From NCBI GenBank assembly GCA_029204225.1, contig CM055098.1:1549106-1613105 (forward strand): a DNA stretch of 64,000 nt, in the 5' to 3' direction. Under the pieces are notes generated by a model. That model was not told where the DNA came from and did no database searches. It worked only from the letters and a program-made list of their open reading frames with translations. The position numbers and the translations under genes were made by a program. Source of the stretch: Diphasiastrum complanatum. Its lineage: Eukaryota > Streptophyta > Lycopodiopsida > Lycopodiales > Lycopodiaceae. Below, piece by piece: positions 23,111-36,000 of this stretch (position 1 is its first letter; each line of letters begins with the position of its first letter).

Positions 23111-25530
23111 TGGGCTCATAATTGAGCTTTTCAAAGGTATACTAAAGACTTTTTAACTTTCATTGACTCTAGTCCTCACAAACACCAGTCCACCATTGTC
23201 AGCTCTCTTTGAAGTTTAGTGGATGGATTCTTTTACCATCCTAACTCGACACCACTGGCACCGCGGGTTGTCCCAACTTATTGTTTGCATCTCAATCTTA
23301 CACTTGATTTGAGATAACTTTTGAAGGTCTTAATATTTATACCATTTTTCTTGTCTCAAAATGTAGTTATGTTATTGTATCAAGTACGTTTCCAAAAGTT
23401 TGTCAAATTATGTTGAATTTGAAACAATAAGCCCTTCAATTTGTTGTTAAATGGGGTTTATGGATTATATAGTAGATTTTCTTTTTTGGATTGTCTTTAG
23501 AAATAGTTAACTTTGAAGGAAGGAAAAAAGGGAACCTATTGGGTTCTTTCCTATTGTCCCTCCTTTATTCCAATTATTGTGTCTATTGGTGGATCATTAC
23601 AATTCTTGATGTTTTAATGCTTTCTAGCTTTATCTTTCTCTCTCTAGGTGCACTCTACCTCTAGGAGCAATAACTTTCATTTCTCTTCATCAATTTTCAT
23701 GGTTGATGGTCTATCTCTTGCTTTTTACTTTAGCTAATCTATGATCAACAATTTGGTGAATTTGATGACGTTTTGGCATTATTTATTGCTATTTTAATTT
23801 CCCATGTGTGAATCCTAAAGAGAGAGAGAGTGATCATCTCTCTCCATCATTAATTTTCATATTATGATTTGATGGATTCTATGCAAGTAGGTGTATAACT
23901 TCGACCGAATGTGTAGTCAAGTTATTTTGATAAAATCTCCCGATGATTTGGTTGAAGTTGATGTAAGAATCATCTGGGATCTTGGATTTTGAGTTTTTTG
24001 GTTCAGTTCTGGTTCTGGTTTTGGTTTTGATGGCTCCAATGGCTGACTTCGACCCAACATTTGGTGGTATGCATTAGACATGAGTCTAACTACATCGTCC
24101 AGGTCATTTTTTTTTTTCCAAGATAAAGTTTGGAAGATTTTGACAAAATTTAATATCAATTGAATTAAAAGACAACTTCGGCCGAATTTGGTACAGTCTG
24201 ACAGAGTCTGACAGAGGACACTAATCTACCTTCGTAATAGTATGATTCGGTTGAAGGTACTCTCTATGGCCAAACATAAAAAAAGTCAAAGTTTTCTTGA
24301 AAAATTGGTTTGACCTAAAATATGATAGGGAGATAGATCTGGCTCTCCTCTGTTACCTGCATGATTTGACATGATGGATCAACCAAGGAGAGTGTTAGGA
24401 AGACTGTGTTGAAAGAACAATGCAAGATAAAACATGCGATCAGTAGATCAAGCAATCTCCATCAAACATTCGCAAAATTCAAAAAACAGAAAACTGTTTT
24501 CCAAGAAAATGGCCTCCAATAGCCAAATGACACTAAATGTTTGGTGATTCTTCTACCCAGGCCCTCTCCCAGACACCAAGAAGAAGAATGTTTGTCTGAA
24601 TTGTGGCCTTTGCAGCTCAAATATGGCTCAAAGATACAAATATGGCTGAGACATGCGAATTTCTCCGTTTCAAATCCCCGTATCTGCACTGCAGCCCAGA
24701 ATGCCCCTTATGAGCCTTTCAAATTGCATTGCAAAGAGCTTTTCTAGAGCTTCCAGATTCACATATTAGCATTGATGTCAGTAGAGAAGTCATCAGAATA
24801 TTTGAGTACTGAAGTTGGAAAAGATTAATCCAAAGCATAGACGTGCGTTCATGTTTCGGACTGTGAGCATTCGGACAGCAAAATGCAAATATATAGCAGT
24901 TCTGAAAGGAACCCCTTACGGTTAGCCTTATGGTCCACTTCTGATTTTCTTGTTCACATTTTGCAAGCAAGCAATTCATTCATTAGGTTGTTTATTTGCT
25001 CTCAACCTATATTTAAAGAGGAAAATAATATTTTAGACCTTTTTAAAATCGGATGGACAGTCAAATTTTTAACTATGTATCAAACCAAAATTTTTGCTAA
25101 TAAAAAATTGTGTAATGGCATACAAAGATTAGCACACCATGTGCTACCACTTTGTTGGATCATGGTAGAAGAAACTTACAATACTTGCAAAAATTTACTC
25201 TTAGAATATCAAAACCCTTAAGACAATACTTAGTTAATATGTAAAACATCATACACCAATGTGCTTTATCATATGTGCTAAAATTGATTTCTTTCTTGTT
25301 GGACAAAATCCACACCAAGATTTTTTTGTGCAAAATGATTCCAATCATTAAATTGTATATGACATCACAATGATGCAACAACCATACTATATGTGAATAT
25401 ATATACCAACTTGTAACTACAAATTTAGTTTATAAATATGCATTGCAAATTGGCACTTTTGAATTGTTTGTCCAAGAGCGTATTTGGTCATTGTAAATGT
25501 CATGGCAATTATAGCATTTTGTGGCGACAT
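23111..25530. other. intergenic, nothing recognised
   Basis: AT-rich sequence with short random open frames; a brief (GA)n at about 23819. No gene supported. Confidence 0.4.
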
Positions 25531-25637
25531 ATTTTTTTTGGTTGCTTCTAATGATGCTTCTTGGTTTCCAAGGGGAGGCTTGAACCTGAGACCAAAGAAA
25601 CTTTGGATGTCAAGCTAACCAATTGAGCCAACCCCTT
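25531..25637 (-). repeat. tRNA-derived SINE-like unit (or tRNA pseudogene)
   Basis: On the minus strand, an A-box-like TGGCTCAATTGG (25619-25630) and a B-box-like GGTTCAAGCCTCC (25574-25586) are spaced as in RNA polymerase III internal promoters. The flanks pair as an acceptor stem (AAGGGG with CCCCTT), and a CCAA/TTGG-type anticodon stem is visible. The body continues about 35 bp past the acceptor 3' strand and ends in a short A8 run at 25531-25541, as in a SINE. The fold is imperfect and no CCA or clear terminator is present, so a working tRNA is unlikely. Confidence 0.6.
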
Positions 25638-25639
25638 TG

Positions 25640-26620
25640 GTTAATGATGACCAACCTCGATATGAAATTCTCAATGATGTTTGAAAAACTCCGTCACATG
25701 ACTTTTCACATCATAGCTCTTGACAGCATGACTCTCAACATAGTGACTTCTGAGAGTATACATATGTGTTGCAATGCACACCATACATATTACAAAGGTG
25801 TTTCGATATTGGTTTCTTAAAATGCTTGCCACCAGTCTGTAGTGATCCAGACAACTGTGGCCTGTGAAAACTTGATTATAGGTACTTTGTTTTAATTTGA
25901 TTGTAGGTGCTTGATTTCTTCTTCTTTTGATGTTAGGATTTTCTCTTTTTTGGTGCAGATACAGTTTTTTTCTCTTATGATGTGGATACTTTTTGGAATG
26001 TGCACCTAATCAGTACACCTTTTAGGAATGATTCATTTCAGGGGTGTGGATCCACGCATGCCTTAGATGATTTATAAAATGAAAAGCTAAGGCCGTGCAG
26101 AGCGCAACTAGCTTGGATCCAAACCGGGAAGCGCAATCGGCCCACCATGTGGATAATAGTTGTTTCTCAGGCTGGAATGATTCTTTACTACAGAGTATTC
26201 TTTCTCAGGCTAGAAATATAGGCACTTCAACTTTGAAGTTTTAAGTTTCAAGGCCTATGTGTATTTCATCTATCCACTTTTTCATATAGGCTTTAAACTT
26301 AAAATATCATGACTTTAGCTTTTTTGTTTTTGCTTTAACCTTTTTAGTGTAGAAACATGCATAAAACTGCAGAGCTGGGTAATGTAGTGGATGAAGATTA
26401 AAAACAATTAGTCGATCATCAGGAGAATAATCCAACATTTAAGCCATTCACCATGCCATTCTGTTACTCCCATGCGTGAGGATGGTGGTGTAGTTAAAGC
26501 GTTAACCCATGGCCCATAAGTCATGCATTTTTTTTCTTACTCTCCATGCCCAAAATCACAATGCCCTCAAATTTTTGAACTTAAGTTTTGCATCGATATT
26601 CAATCGCCTTCTGTTTCTGG
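25640..26620. other. intergenic, nothing recognised
   Basis: No gene, RNA or transposon end could be supported. Confidence 0.4.
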
Positions 26621-26628
26621 CTGTTAAA

Positions 26629-26788
26629 GAATGTAGTTGAACTACTACATTTCAATTGCACTGCCTTTCGTCTATTTCTTTACAATTTTATACATACTCA
26701 AGATCCGAATGTAGTTGGACTATTACATTTCAATTTCGGTGCCTTCCATTTGGTTTTTTACAAGTGTATACATACTCAACGCACTTGA
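26629..26788. repeat. 80-bp tandem duplication with internal hairpin
   Basis: Two units start at 26629 and 26709 ('aatgtagttgaactactaca' and 'aatgtagttggactattaca', both ending '…tacatactcaa'). The start of each unit is itself a hairpin (AATGTAGT…ACTACATT). The apparent 66-aa plus-strand frame is simply the duplicated DNA. Confidence 0.75.
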
Positions 26789-27023
26789 AATGTTTTCAAT
26801 TACATGGCCCTCAATATGATTAAAATGTTTTCACTTTCATATTATCAACTCCTGGGCATTCGATCGATATTTGTTGTGGTTTTATTTTCCCACATATGTG
26901 AGAAAGCAAACAAAGAGACTATGAAAGGTATGAACACTAAAATTATGCATTGTTTAGTATTTCTTATTTTATTTGATATGAAATCTTCTAATTACTACTC
27001 TTTAGGTACAAATGAATCGCACA

Positions 27024-27026
<3 letters not shown>

Positions 27027-27092
<66 letters not shown>
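27027..27092. repeat. (CT)33 microsatellite
   Basis: Pure CT/TC run. Neither flank matches the Penelope-like termini found at other TC tracts. Confidence 0.95.
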
Positions 27093-27095
<3 letters not shown>

Positions 27096-27960
27096 AAAAA
27101 AGGTGCCTCCACTTAGAGCAGTTCGATCGATATTGTAAACTAAAGAATGAGGTAAGTTGACCTCCAACATATTTTGTTGATTCAAGCTACTTGGCACGAC
27201 ACCCAAAGGGTTTTAGACTCATTTGGCCTTCAATAAAGGTTATAAAATACTTGGCATCCTTCAGCGAAGGATTTTTCATCGGGCCACAAATATCTGAACA
27301 CAATTGGGGGAGACCACTTGGATATCTTCCTTTTAGAGAAATGGTAGTTTCAATAAGAGGAATATAAGAACATTCTAGCTTGCTGAGATCATGAGAGTAA
27401 ATCCTTGCACAACCTTCGTAGGAGGCTATGCAGATGTTCTTGGCACTTGATGAGTTATGTGATAGCGGTAGCTGATCAACTTGAGGACAATGTTTTGCTT
27501 ATTAATGCTCTTCTTATGAAAGAAAATAGATTTTGTATTGTTGTGAGAGAGTTGAAACTCTACATTATCAAAGCATTATTCTTTTGGTCCTAGGAAAAAC
27601 TTGGCTATTGTTTTTTTTTAATTTTTTTTGCATCGTAGCAAGATCACTCTTGAACCAGTACTTACAACCATTGTATGCACGGATGAACGATCAAACAAAC
27701 CAAACCACAGAACAGTCTTCAAGCCACCTTCCTTAAAACAATTTTGGCCTATTGTAGAACCATATCTTGGCTATCTATACAGAACGTTTCCAAGGATTGG
27801 ATCCTAGATTACATGCTTTGAGAATAGGGTTAGCCCTATAACATTATTCCAATAACAGATTCATCTTGACCATCTTGAGAAGAATGTTTCCATTACAAAT
27901 TGGAAGTAAACCGAAGGCAACCACAAGCCGCAACGCACCGCAAGGGTCAACGTTACGGTT
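27093..27960. other. intergenic, nothing recognised
   Basis: Only short open frames without recognisable motifs. Confidence 0.4.
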
Positions 27961-27979
27961 ATAAGTGAAGACCAGAGCA

Positions 27980-28350
27980 TTTCACCACCAAGGACCCTCA
28001 CGTGGGGGATCGTGTACAAAGGGGTGTCGGGACCACTGGCACCAGGCGCCGGGGGCACCCGGACCACTGCGTCGGAGTGGCGCCGGAACCCTGGTGCACC
28101 GGGACCACTGGCGTCGGCTCCGAGACCAGGGCGTCGGGACCAGGCATGTGCACACACACATGTGACTAGGTGGCACTGGGGCCACTGGCACCGGCACCAG
28201 CGCCGAGACCAGGCCTGTGCACTTGCGACCATTTGAGACCGCATTAGCCAAGCATTAGGTCTGTTTGCGGCCATTTGAGGGCAATTGCGACCATTTTTGT
28301 GGCCACATGAGGGCACTTCCGACCATTTGAGGCCATTTGAGGTGTAGGTG
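27980..28350. repeat. GC-rich minisatellite island
   Basis: From about 28010 to 28225 the GC content rises sharply, with recurring 'gggaccactggc', 'accggcacc' and 'cgagaccagg' words. From 28225 to 28345 the theme becomes 'gcgaccatttgag' / 'ggccatttgagg'. Both strands contain open frames of 66-172 aa purely because of this composition. I see no homology to a protein family. Confidence 0.6.
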
Positions 28351-28424
28351 TAGTATATGGTTTGCGCATTTATATACAAAACATGTTCATCTTTCCATTA
28401 TTCATTTGTTCATCCTGAGTTTAT

Positions 28425-28735
28425 GGAGCCTCTTAGAGTGTTACATGTTCAGTCCATTAAAACATTTTAGTAGACAATATTTTGAATTTATAAAAGCTCT
28501 CAAAAGTCATTATATTTAGTGTCAAGGAGCCTCTTAGAAAGCAATATTTTGAGTTTTTTAAATCTAAAAGGCCAAATCTTGAGTTGAATAGGACCTCTTA
28601 GAAGTCCAATCTTGACTTTGTCAAAAGCTCTTAGAATTCCAAATCCTGAGTTTATAGACGCCTATTACAAGCCATTATCTTGAACCTTGAACAGGCTCTC
28701 AGAAGTCAATAAAGTTTATAAAAAGCCTTGAAACA
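28425..28735. repeat. degenerate ~35-70 bp tandem repeat (CCTCTTAGAAGTC… unit)
   Basis: Variants of 'gcctcttagaaagcaatatt', 'ttgagtttnta' and 'aaagctct(c/t)a(a/g)aa' recur at least six times. The unit borders are blurred. Confidence 0.55.
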
Positions 28736-31700
28736 AAAAAAAAAATTCATGCAATATCGTTTATTTCAAAAACCTCCTAAAAAACATATACCTCTTGCAA
28801 TGTAGGGCCTCTCGTGATACATATCCCTCAAACTCAACTTCATTTTCTACAATGTTGGAAACATGGAAAGTCTTCTACAATTTGTTCTAAATTATTGAAG
28901 AGGACCATATAATTGAGAGGTAGATCCAACATAAACCCTAAATTCTACATTATTCTTCACATGCTCATGTATGCATTGTGGTTTGGAGGTCAAGTTTATT
29001 TCTTCACTCAGCCACATGCCAACTATATACATTATCATGAGCATACGCTAGATTTCATGAATAATGTTTCAAAAAACACTCGTCATGGTTTATTATGAAA
29101 TAATTTGTAACTTGAAAGCCAAAATCATATTTACAAGTCACTCATAAGTATCATGTGCGATGATTCTACCACTTGGGAACGATCATATATGTGCACTAAA
29201 AGATAGAATGTTGAGCGTGCCAATTTGTCACTCAACCCCTACACACAATAAACCCTGCTTTTGAACATATAAGTTTTTCTTATAGTACAACATTGTTTCA
29301 TATGGACTTATTTGAATGATTTATATTGATAACATGTTATGTACAAAGTGTTGAGTTTTGTAGGCTAAAGGACTTTAAACTGTCCATGCAAGCTACAACA
29401 TCGCCTTAGTATAGAGAGCGTCACATCTAAAAATAACCAAATCACATCAATGTAGATGGATTATGCAATAGAAACTGTGGGATATTAGTGACAAGGTGTC
29501 ACCAAATTTAATTATCCATATTGTACTCACTAGGAGGTTGGGCTTAAAATCACAAATGTTGGGGAAGCTAATAAAAACATAAGAGCAACAAGTGCACAAA
29601 TTATTTTTCACAAGCATGCTAAATGAATGTGCTAATTATGAAGATTTGACAAAATCTAGCTTGAACATTTTGCAATTGAGTACATATTGATTTCGCACAT
29701 GTGTGGAGCATGTTCCCACTTGTGGAGGGTAGGCATAATCACTTTTTTACCCAAGAGCAAGCCACTTTTTTACTTAGTATCTTTGAATGTGTGTGTTGAA
29801 TGGTGAATGATTCATGCATGTATTAAGTGTTCTTGCCTTAGATTTTTCAAGCTAGTTTGCTTGTATCTTGTGAATGATAGATCTATGTGCAATCACACAC
29901 ACCTCGGGAGATCAATCACATTGTTTGAGATGTCCTCACACGTGCGAAAAGTACACACTAATTAGAACCTATTGGGGAGTATTTGTAAGGATGATATAAG
30001 ACAGATGACATTTTACATATGAGCCTAGAAATTTGAGATCATAAAATTTTGCACTAGCTTTCATGTCACCTACGTAGTAAAAGTTTCATTTTTTACTGAT
30101 ATCATGAGAAGTTTTGCCCAAAATTGTCTCAATAGTAACAAAAACTACCTTGTTGTAGGTGGTAACTTATCTAGGAAAAACTCTTCAAAGGACATAAGAG
30201 ACTTTTAAGTGACAAATGCAAACCTTCAAATTTACAATGACGTGGCACATAAACCAATAGCTAAAGCAAAGTTAGGTAATAGGACACTCAAGTTCTATTA
30301 AGCTTAAAAAATACTCCCAACCATTTGCATAATTAGCAACATCTCATATTCTACACCATTGGAAGATAGATTTTAGTGTTAAAAAAATTTATACCAATTG
30401 AGCCCGAGTATTGCAGATTTTTTCAAAAATTAATAAGAATCGGGTATCAATATGAGGAGGTAAAAAGTTGTAGACTGGTATAAACCAAGCTAATATCAGA
30501 ACAGTGATATCAATCGGTTATCAACCTGGATATAGATATGTACGAATTGCTAAAAATAATTTTTTTAGGGATAATATGTAATTGGAGATATCAAAAAAAA
30601 TTACTAAAAATATACTACTATTGATACCATGGCAAAACTCCCTAAAATCTCCCGAGCCTAGGTATTGCAATGAGTATTAAGATATTTAATACTAGGGGAT
30701 CCGGTTCTAGACCCTAGTATTACAAAATCATATACCAACCGACTATATTCTATGATACCATTGTTGATACCAGCCGGCGGTCACCTATATACCCGCCCAA
30801 CACTGGTAGGTAGATTTCAAGATATAACCCTAAATCCAAGACCAAGTTTGCCAATTATGCACTTTGAGAGAGCTTGAAGCTGACTCTTGAGGAGCAGTTT
30901 ATCTTCCAATGCCTTAAATATCATAAAAACAAGAGAATATAATATTCAGAGAGCATTTGGTAACCCTTAATCTTTGATCTCTCATGAGGATCAGGCATTG
31001 TTTGTATGGAATGTTTCACCTCAAATGAGTGACCACTGGTAGAGACACCATTCAACAAAATCCCTCTCCAATATCTTTTCTCCAAACAAAATGACATCTT
31101 AGATAGTAGTCAAATTGCAAATTAAATATCATTGACAAGAACAAATCATATCAAGACCTACTGCTCAATCAAGGTCATCAAGTATCCTTACTTCTGGACA
31201 CACCCTACACCACATACACATCGAATATTTACAACAACACCTCCAGTTTGGAATCTCACTTTTTTTAATGAACAATGCATGTTGATCTATGGGGAGAGAC
31301 CAATGTTAAAGACAAAGTTAACATTTAATATGGTTCTCATTAACTCATCGTATAGTCTTTTTTTGTGCTCCCACATGATGCAAAATTTCTTGATATACAC
31401 TCCTTTATATTGCTTTTGACATTGGCACTATAGTGTTGTGTGAAACTTTCTTCAGGCTAAGCATTAAACCTAATTCCCCACCACTAGTGCTCTTGCACCG
31501 AAAATGAATAGGAGCTTTAGAACTTGATTGTTATTTGTATATATATACCTTCAATCCAATTTACACCAATATAGAAAGTGTTGTCACCGACAAAGCAATC
31601 TAAGGGTGGAACAAGATAGTGGTGCTTCTAATAGAATCGAATATGGGCAACTTTATGAATATTGTAGGGAATTTAGGTTTGGTCTAAAAAACTTAGATCA

Positions 31701-33014
31701 TGAAGTGCTCCTATTGTTTCTGAAACACTTGTTCCAAAAAGTTCCAAACTTTTCAAACATTTCGTTCTGAAATGGTTTTTTTTTTTTTTTTTGGGGGGGA
31801 GGGGGTTTTAGTAAAAAAAATTAGTTGCCTTAGAAAAGGGAAATAAGCCATAAAAAGGCATCTAAAACACATTCAAATACCTTGTATCAAGTAATATTCT
31901 AAGCACTTATCTTCTAAACATTCACCAATTCACCAGAAAACTTGAATTGAGACCGTCTTTGATTTGAACAAGATTCAAACGATTCACATTTAGTAGTTTT
32001 TTCCAAAAAAAAATAGTTGGTAAGATTTCTTAGAGCATGGTCTCTAAGGCTTTCCAAAATGAAGATGTAACATGTTAAAAACTTTAATTTTACTGACAAT
32101 ACTATGTAGATGTGCAGAAGCAAGATAAATAATACAATGACTAATATCCTAATCACTTGTAACATATAATTACACAAAACAGCAATCTTGTTCACTATGC
32201 ACGAATTTTAGAAAACTAGTGACATTTACGAGCTAGATTTCCAAACAACATATTTAGAATCTATGGTCTAAACTTTAAGGATTAATTTGATTCTTTTATG
32301 GACATAGTTCACAAAACACCACCATAGTTGTAAGAGGGAACCAGACATAGGAATACCATGCATTTTAACAATGCAGGATTCTTTTGTTTTTTTTGCGCGA
32401 GGGGAGGGGGGGGGCAGGGTGGGTGTTCAGACGTTCCGGAACAAGCATATTGGAGTGTTTTAGAATGCAAAACCAGCAATTCTTTACTAGATATTTTTGA
32501 TAAATCAAGATTGGTTATATCAGTACCAAAAAATTTCTTTTCTTTTCTAAAGTTGTTGATCAACATTAGTTTCTTTCTTGATGCTGATAAACAACTTCGT
32601 GTTCTGCCATACCTGTTAAATATTTTACTTTCTTTTCAGAAACCAAATTTTTTGACAAGTACTAAAAAAAATTGACAAAAATGGATTTATGGAAAGAACC
32701 CTCAGAACAGAACTTATTTTGTTCCAAGTGACTCATCTGAGGAAAATGTTCTGACGCAACTTAGATTCATATATCTTTTATGCTAGCAATGACAAGTTTC
32801 ATAAATAGAGAGAAGAAAAAAAAGGCAATTTCATGTAAGAATGAACCCACCACTTGCTATGCAAATATAAAGCACCATCTTCATATATCATAACTTACCA
32901 AGTCATACCACCATGGAGAACTTCCAAAGACGAACTCTACTCGTCGTTAAATAGATACATCCAATATGGACACAAATACTGCAGACATGATTTTTTAAAC
33001 CAAAATTTGACTCT
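28736..33014. other. long gene-poor stretch
   Basis: No coding region is supported. Landmarks are a T19 run followed by G-rich sequence at 31771-31805, a G-rich 'gcgaggggagggggggggg' at 32397-32416, and 'cacatgtg/cacacgtg' words near 29700 and 29940 similar to those in the P1 insertion. The part near 33.0 kb is presumably the 3' UTR and downstream region of the minus-strand gene starting at 37773; I could not place its poly(A) site. Confidence 0.4.
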
Positions 33015-36000
33015 TCAACATTCTGTACGTGCACAGAAATATGGGTCTTCCCCATTCTGGTATATTTCAAATAACTGCTTGGAATAATGAAAGGCAATAT
33101 CTCTACAGTACTCAATGCCTTGAGGATCGTGGCGCTTTAAATCCATAACGGATTTCTTCAATTCACCAGCATAGTCTCCATCAGTCAAAAATTCTGCAAC
33201 AACGGAAGCCCTACAACACGCGCATGGCAAAAGATCAGTCCAAATTCTCTCTTAGAATATGACTAGCAATCTCTGTCTCACAAAATGTGAAAAGCCTGCG
33301 TACCTATTAAATTTCTTTTGTGAATAAGAAAATTGTTGGTAAGAGATTCTATAATCCCTGAGAGTTGCACTCTTCGACCATGAAAATGATAGTCAATCAA
33401 ATGTTTGCAAGAGCAATTTCAGGTCAAACCTTGGGAAGCCCACCAGCTGCTTGGTGGAATTTCTATGCATAAAAACGAAGTTGCACTACAACCTTCGACA
33501 AGTTTCCAAACAATCCAAATTGCTCAGTTCATTGCCGTGAACCATGGGCAATTTACTTGATGAGAGATGGATTTGCAGCTCTGAAGGTACATTGAGGGAT
33601 GGCATGTTATAGAATCAGAATAGTGGGATTTTGTGAACGGTGTCAAATGGTTACACACATGAGGCCAAGGAAATGATGTTGACAGGCAGGAAGTAGAGCA
33701 AACTGTAAATCAGGATCGGTTTCTGACCAATTGGATAATTGACAACAAGCTTCTCTGGAGGAGGATAATCGACAAGATGAACAAAGAAATCAAGAAAACC
33801 AAAAGCCACCTCAAAATGCTCAACCTCGCCACCAAGTTGGTTTCCGAGTCGGCAGTTAATAAAGATACAAAACTTGCTGAATCTTCTTAGACAGAAAACA
33901 TCATCTGTCCTAAAACCCCATAACATTATGCCAATAGATACACTTAAGGGAGTTATGTCTATGAGCTGGCTTCAAATGTGATGGTTAGACCCTAACATGG
34001 AGTGAAGCATTCTACATCGATTCTTAGCAGTAATTAAAACAAGCAAACACATACTTTGATGCATGGAATCTGTCAAAGCCACGACGATTACGGATTAGAG
34101 CACTCTTGTTCATTTGCTCGGAATAAGTCTGTTGGCGATAAAGTGCACATACAGCATGCAAGCAAAGTTCGTCGTCTCGACCTAAGGCAGCCAAAAATTG
34201 TGCTTCATGAGCCCAATTAAACTTCCCATTTTGAGAGCTTTCAGATGAACAAGGGCTGCATTGCAATTCATCAGTAGAGGCACTACATATGTCCTCCAAA
34301 CCATCGGTGCTACGATTTTCACTTAACGAATTGGGCTTACCCCAATCTTCAGATTCCTCGATCTCATCTACTATAAAGCCTTTTAAACTCTCTCCTTCAC
34401 TCTCCTCTTCAATTTCATCTTCACCTTCACTTCCACTGCTTTCCTTCAACAGATTCACATACAACTTAACTTTTTCCTTGACGTGCCTTTTGTGTCTCCG
34501 AACTTTCTGTCCATGTGATGATGCCTCGCCTGTGCTTCCGTCTTCCAAAATGGGTGCCTCAGAATAGCTGAGCCTTCTCTTTCCAAATCTTGTTAGCCAA
34601 TAACCTTTAGGATTTTCAGATGAATTGGATGTTCCTGGCAAATGCATTTTACCTACAACACTTTTTCCACTAATTAAAGTTTTGCTTTTGGCTGGATGTG
34701 GATCTATTTCCTCCTCTTCCAATTCTTCACAAAGTTGTTGACGATCATGACAAGAATTTCCTGCTTCATCTTCACTGTCCTGGAAAATTCTGCGTCGCCG
34801 GCGCCTAGCTCCCCCAATGTTCAATACATCTCTTTGGCCTTCTCCTTTAGATATTGATGACCCAAGTTTATCAGCTGCTTCTTCCAACGCCTGATTGTTG
34901 ATCATCCCGAGAAGATTAATGCTTCCAAATTTTTTCAGCCTTTTCAGCACAGGTGTCTCCTTAAAGACTTCATCTGATATCAAGGGTTCACAGTAACATG
35001 AATCTTTCAAGTAACCTCTGTCCTCCTCTCCACTTTCTGAGTCGGAAGGGATAGCTATGATCCGTTCTTTGGAGTAGGCAAATTGGTTTTCGTTTTCCGA
35101 ATCAAGGTGATTTCTGAATGCTCTTTTCTTAGGTCTGGAGTTTCCGATAACATCTCTTCCACTTTCAGAATCACTAGACTCAGCCATGATGCGTCTACGA
35201 GCATTGCCACAGCCCATAGTAGCCCTAGCTTTCCGACTAGTGCCAAAACTATCAAGATCTTCATGAGCTACAAATTCCAAATCCTTTAAGAACTCCTTTG
35301 CTGGGAAAAAGTCCTGTGGACTTGATTCAAGTAAAAAACTCTTTCCAGCAGATGTTTGCACCAAATCCTTATCCAGGCATGCTGCTTGTAGATTTTCTCT
35401 GGGCTCCTTTGCTCTTTGCAAATATGCAGGTGCTTCTGCACTCGAAAAAAGGGTACTTGGCTCTAGATTTGCATTTTTAGCTTCTTCTGCAGGCACATCT
35501 TTGTCTTGACAAGTACTGCAAGAGACATCCTTTTCGATCGTCGAAGTGTTCGGCACACTCGTAGTGAAGGTACGAAATGGATGACATCCGGCCACATGAG
35601 GAACTGTTTTTTCAGGTGTATCAGGCCCTAAACTTTCAGGTATTTTGTTGATGGCTTCACTCCTGCCTTCTCTATTTTGCACTGTTGTGCACTTTCGTTC
35701 GGAGATATCTTTGTCAATACAACAAAACAGTGCCCTTCGGTCAGGGGTAAGAGGGCTCATACATGGAATTGACAACTTTTCGACTGCAGTAGCATACGTC
35801 AATAATGGCAATCCTGAATCTACAGCATTTTGATTAGGAGCATCGGTGCAAGTTTCCAGGGCGTAACTTTCACCTTCTTGCTTGGCAAGTTCTGATACAG
35901 AGCTCGATGCTCCTGCAATTGCTGTCTCCTTTTCATATGATTCAAAACAATGAGAGCCTGGCATGTCCTCTATCATGGCTGCTCTCCCCTTTGAACCAAT

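Noticed and set aside
27861-28379. 172-aa minus-strand frame and overlapping plus-strand frames
   Set aside because: They arise from the GC-rich minisatellite; all frames are open and none has a domain.
33651-33926. 91-aa frame inside the intron
   Set aside because: No domain, and the splice across it is well supported by codon phase and protein continuity.
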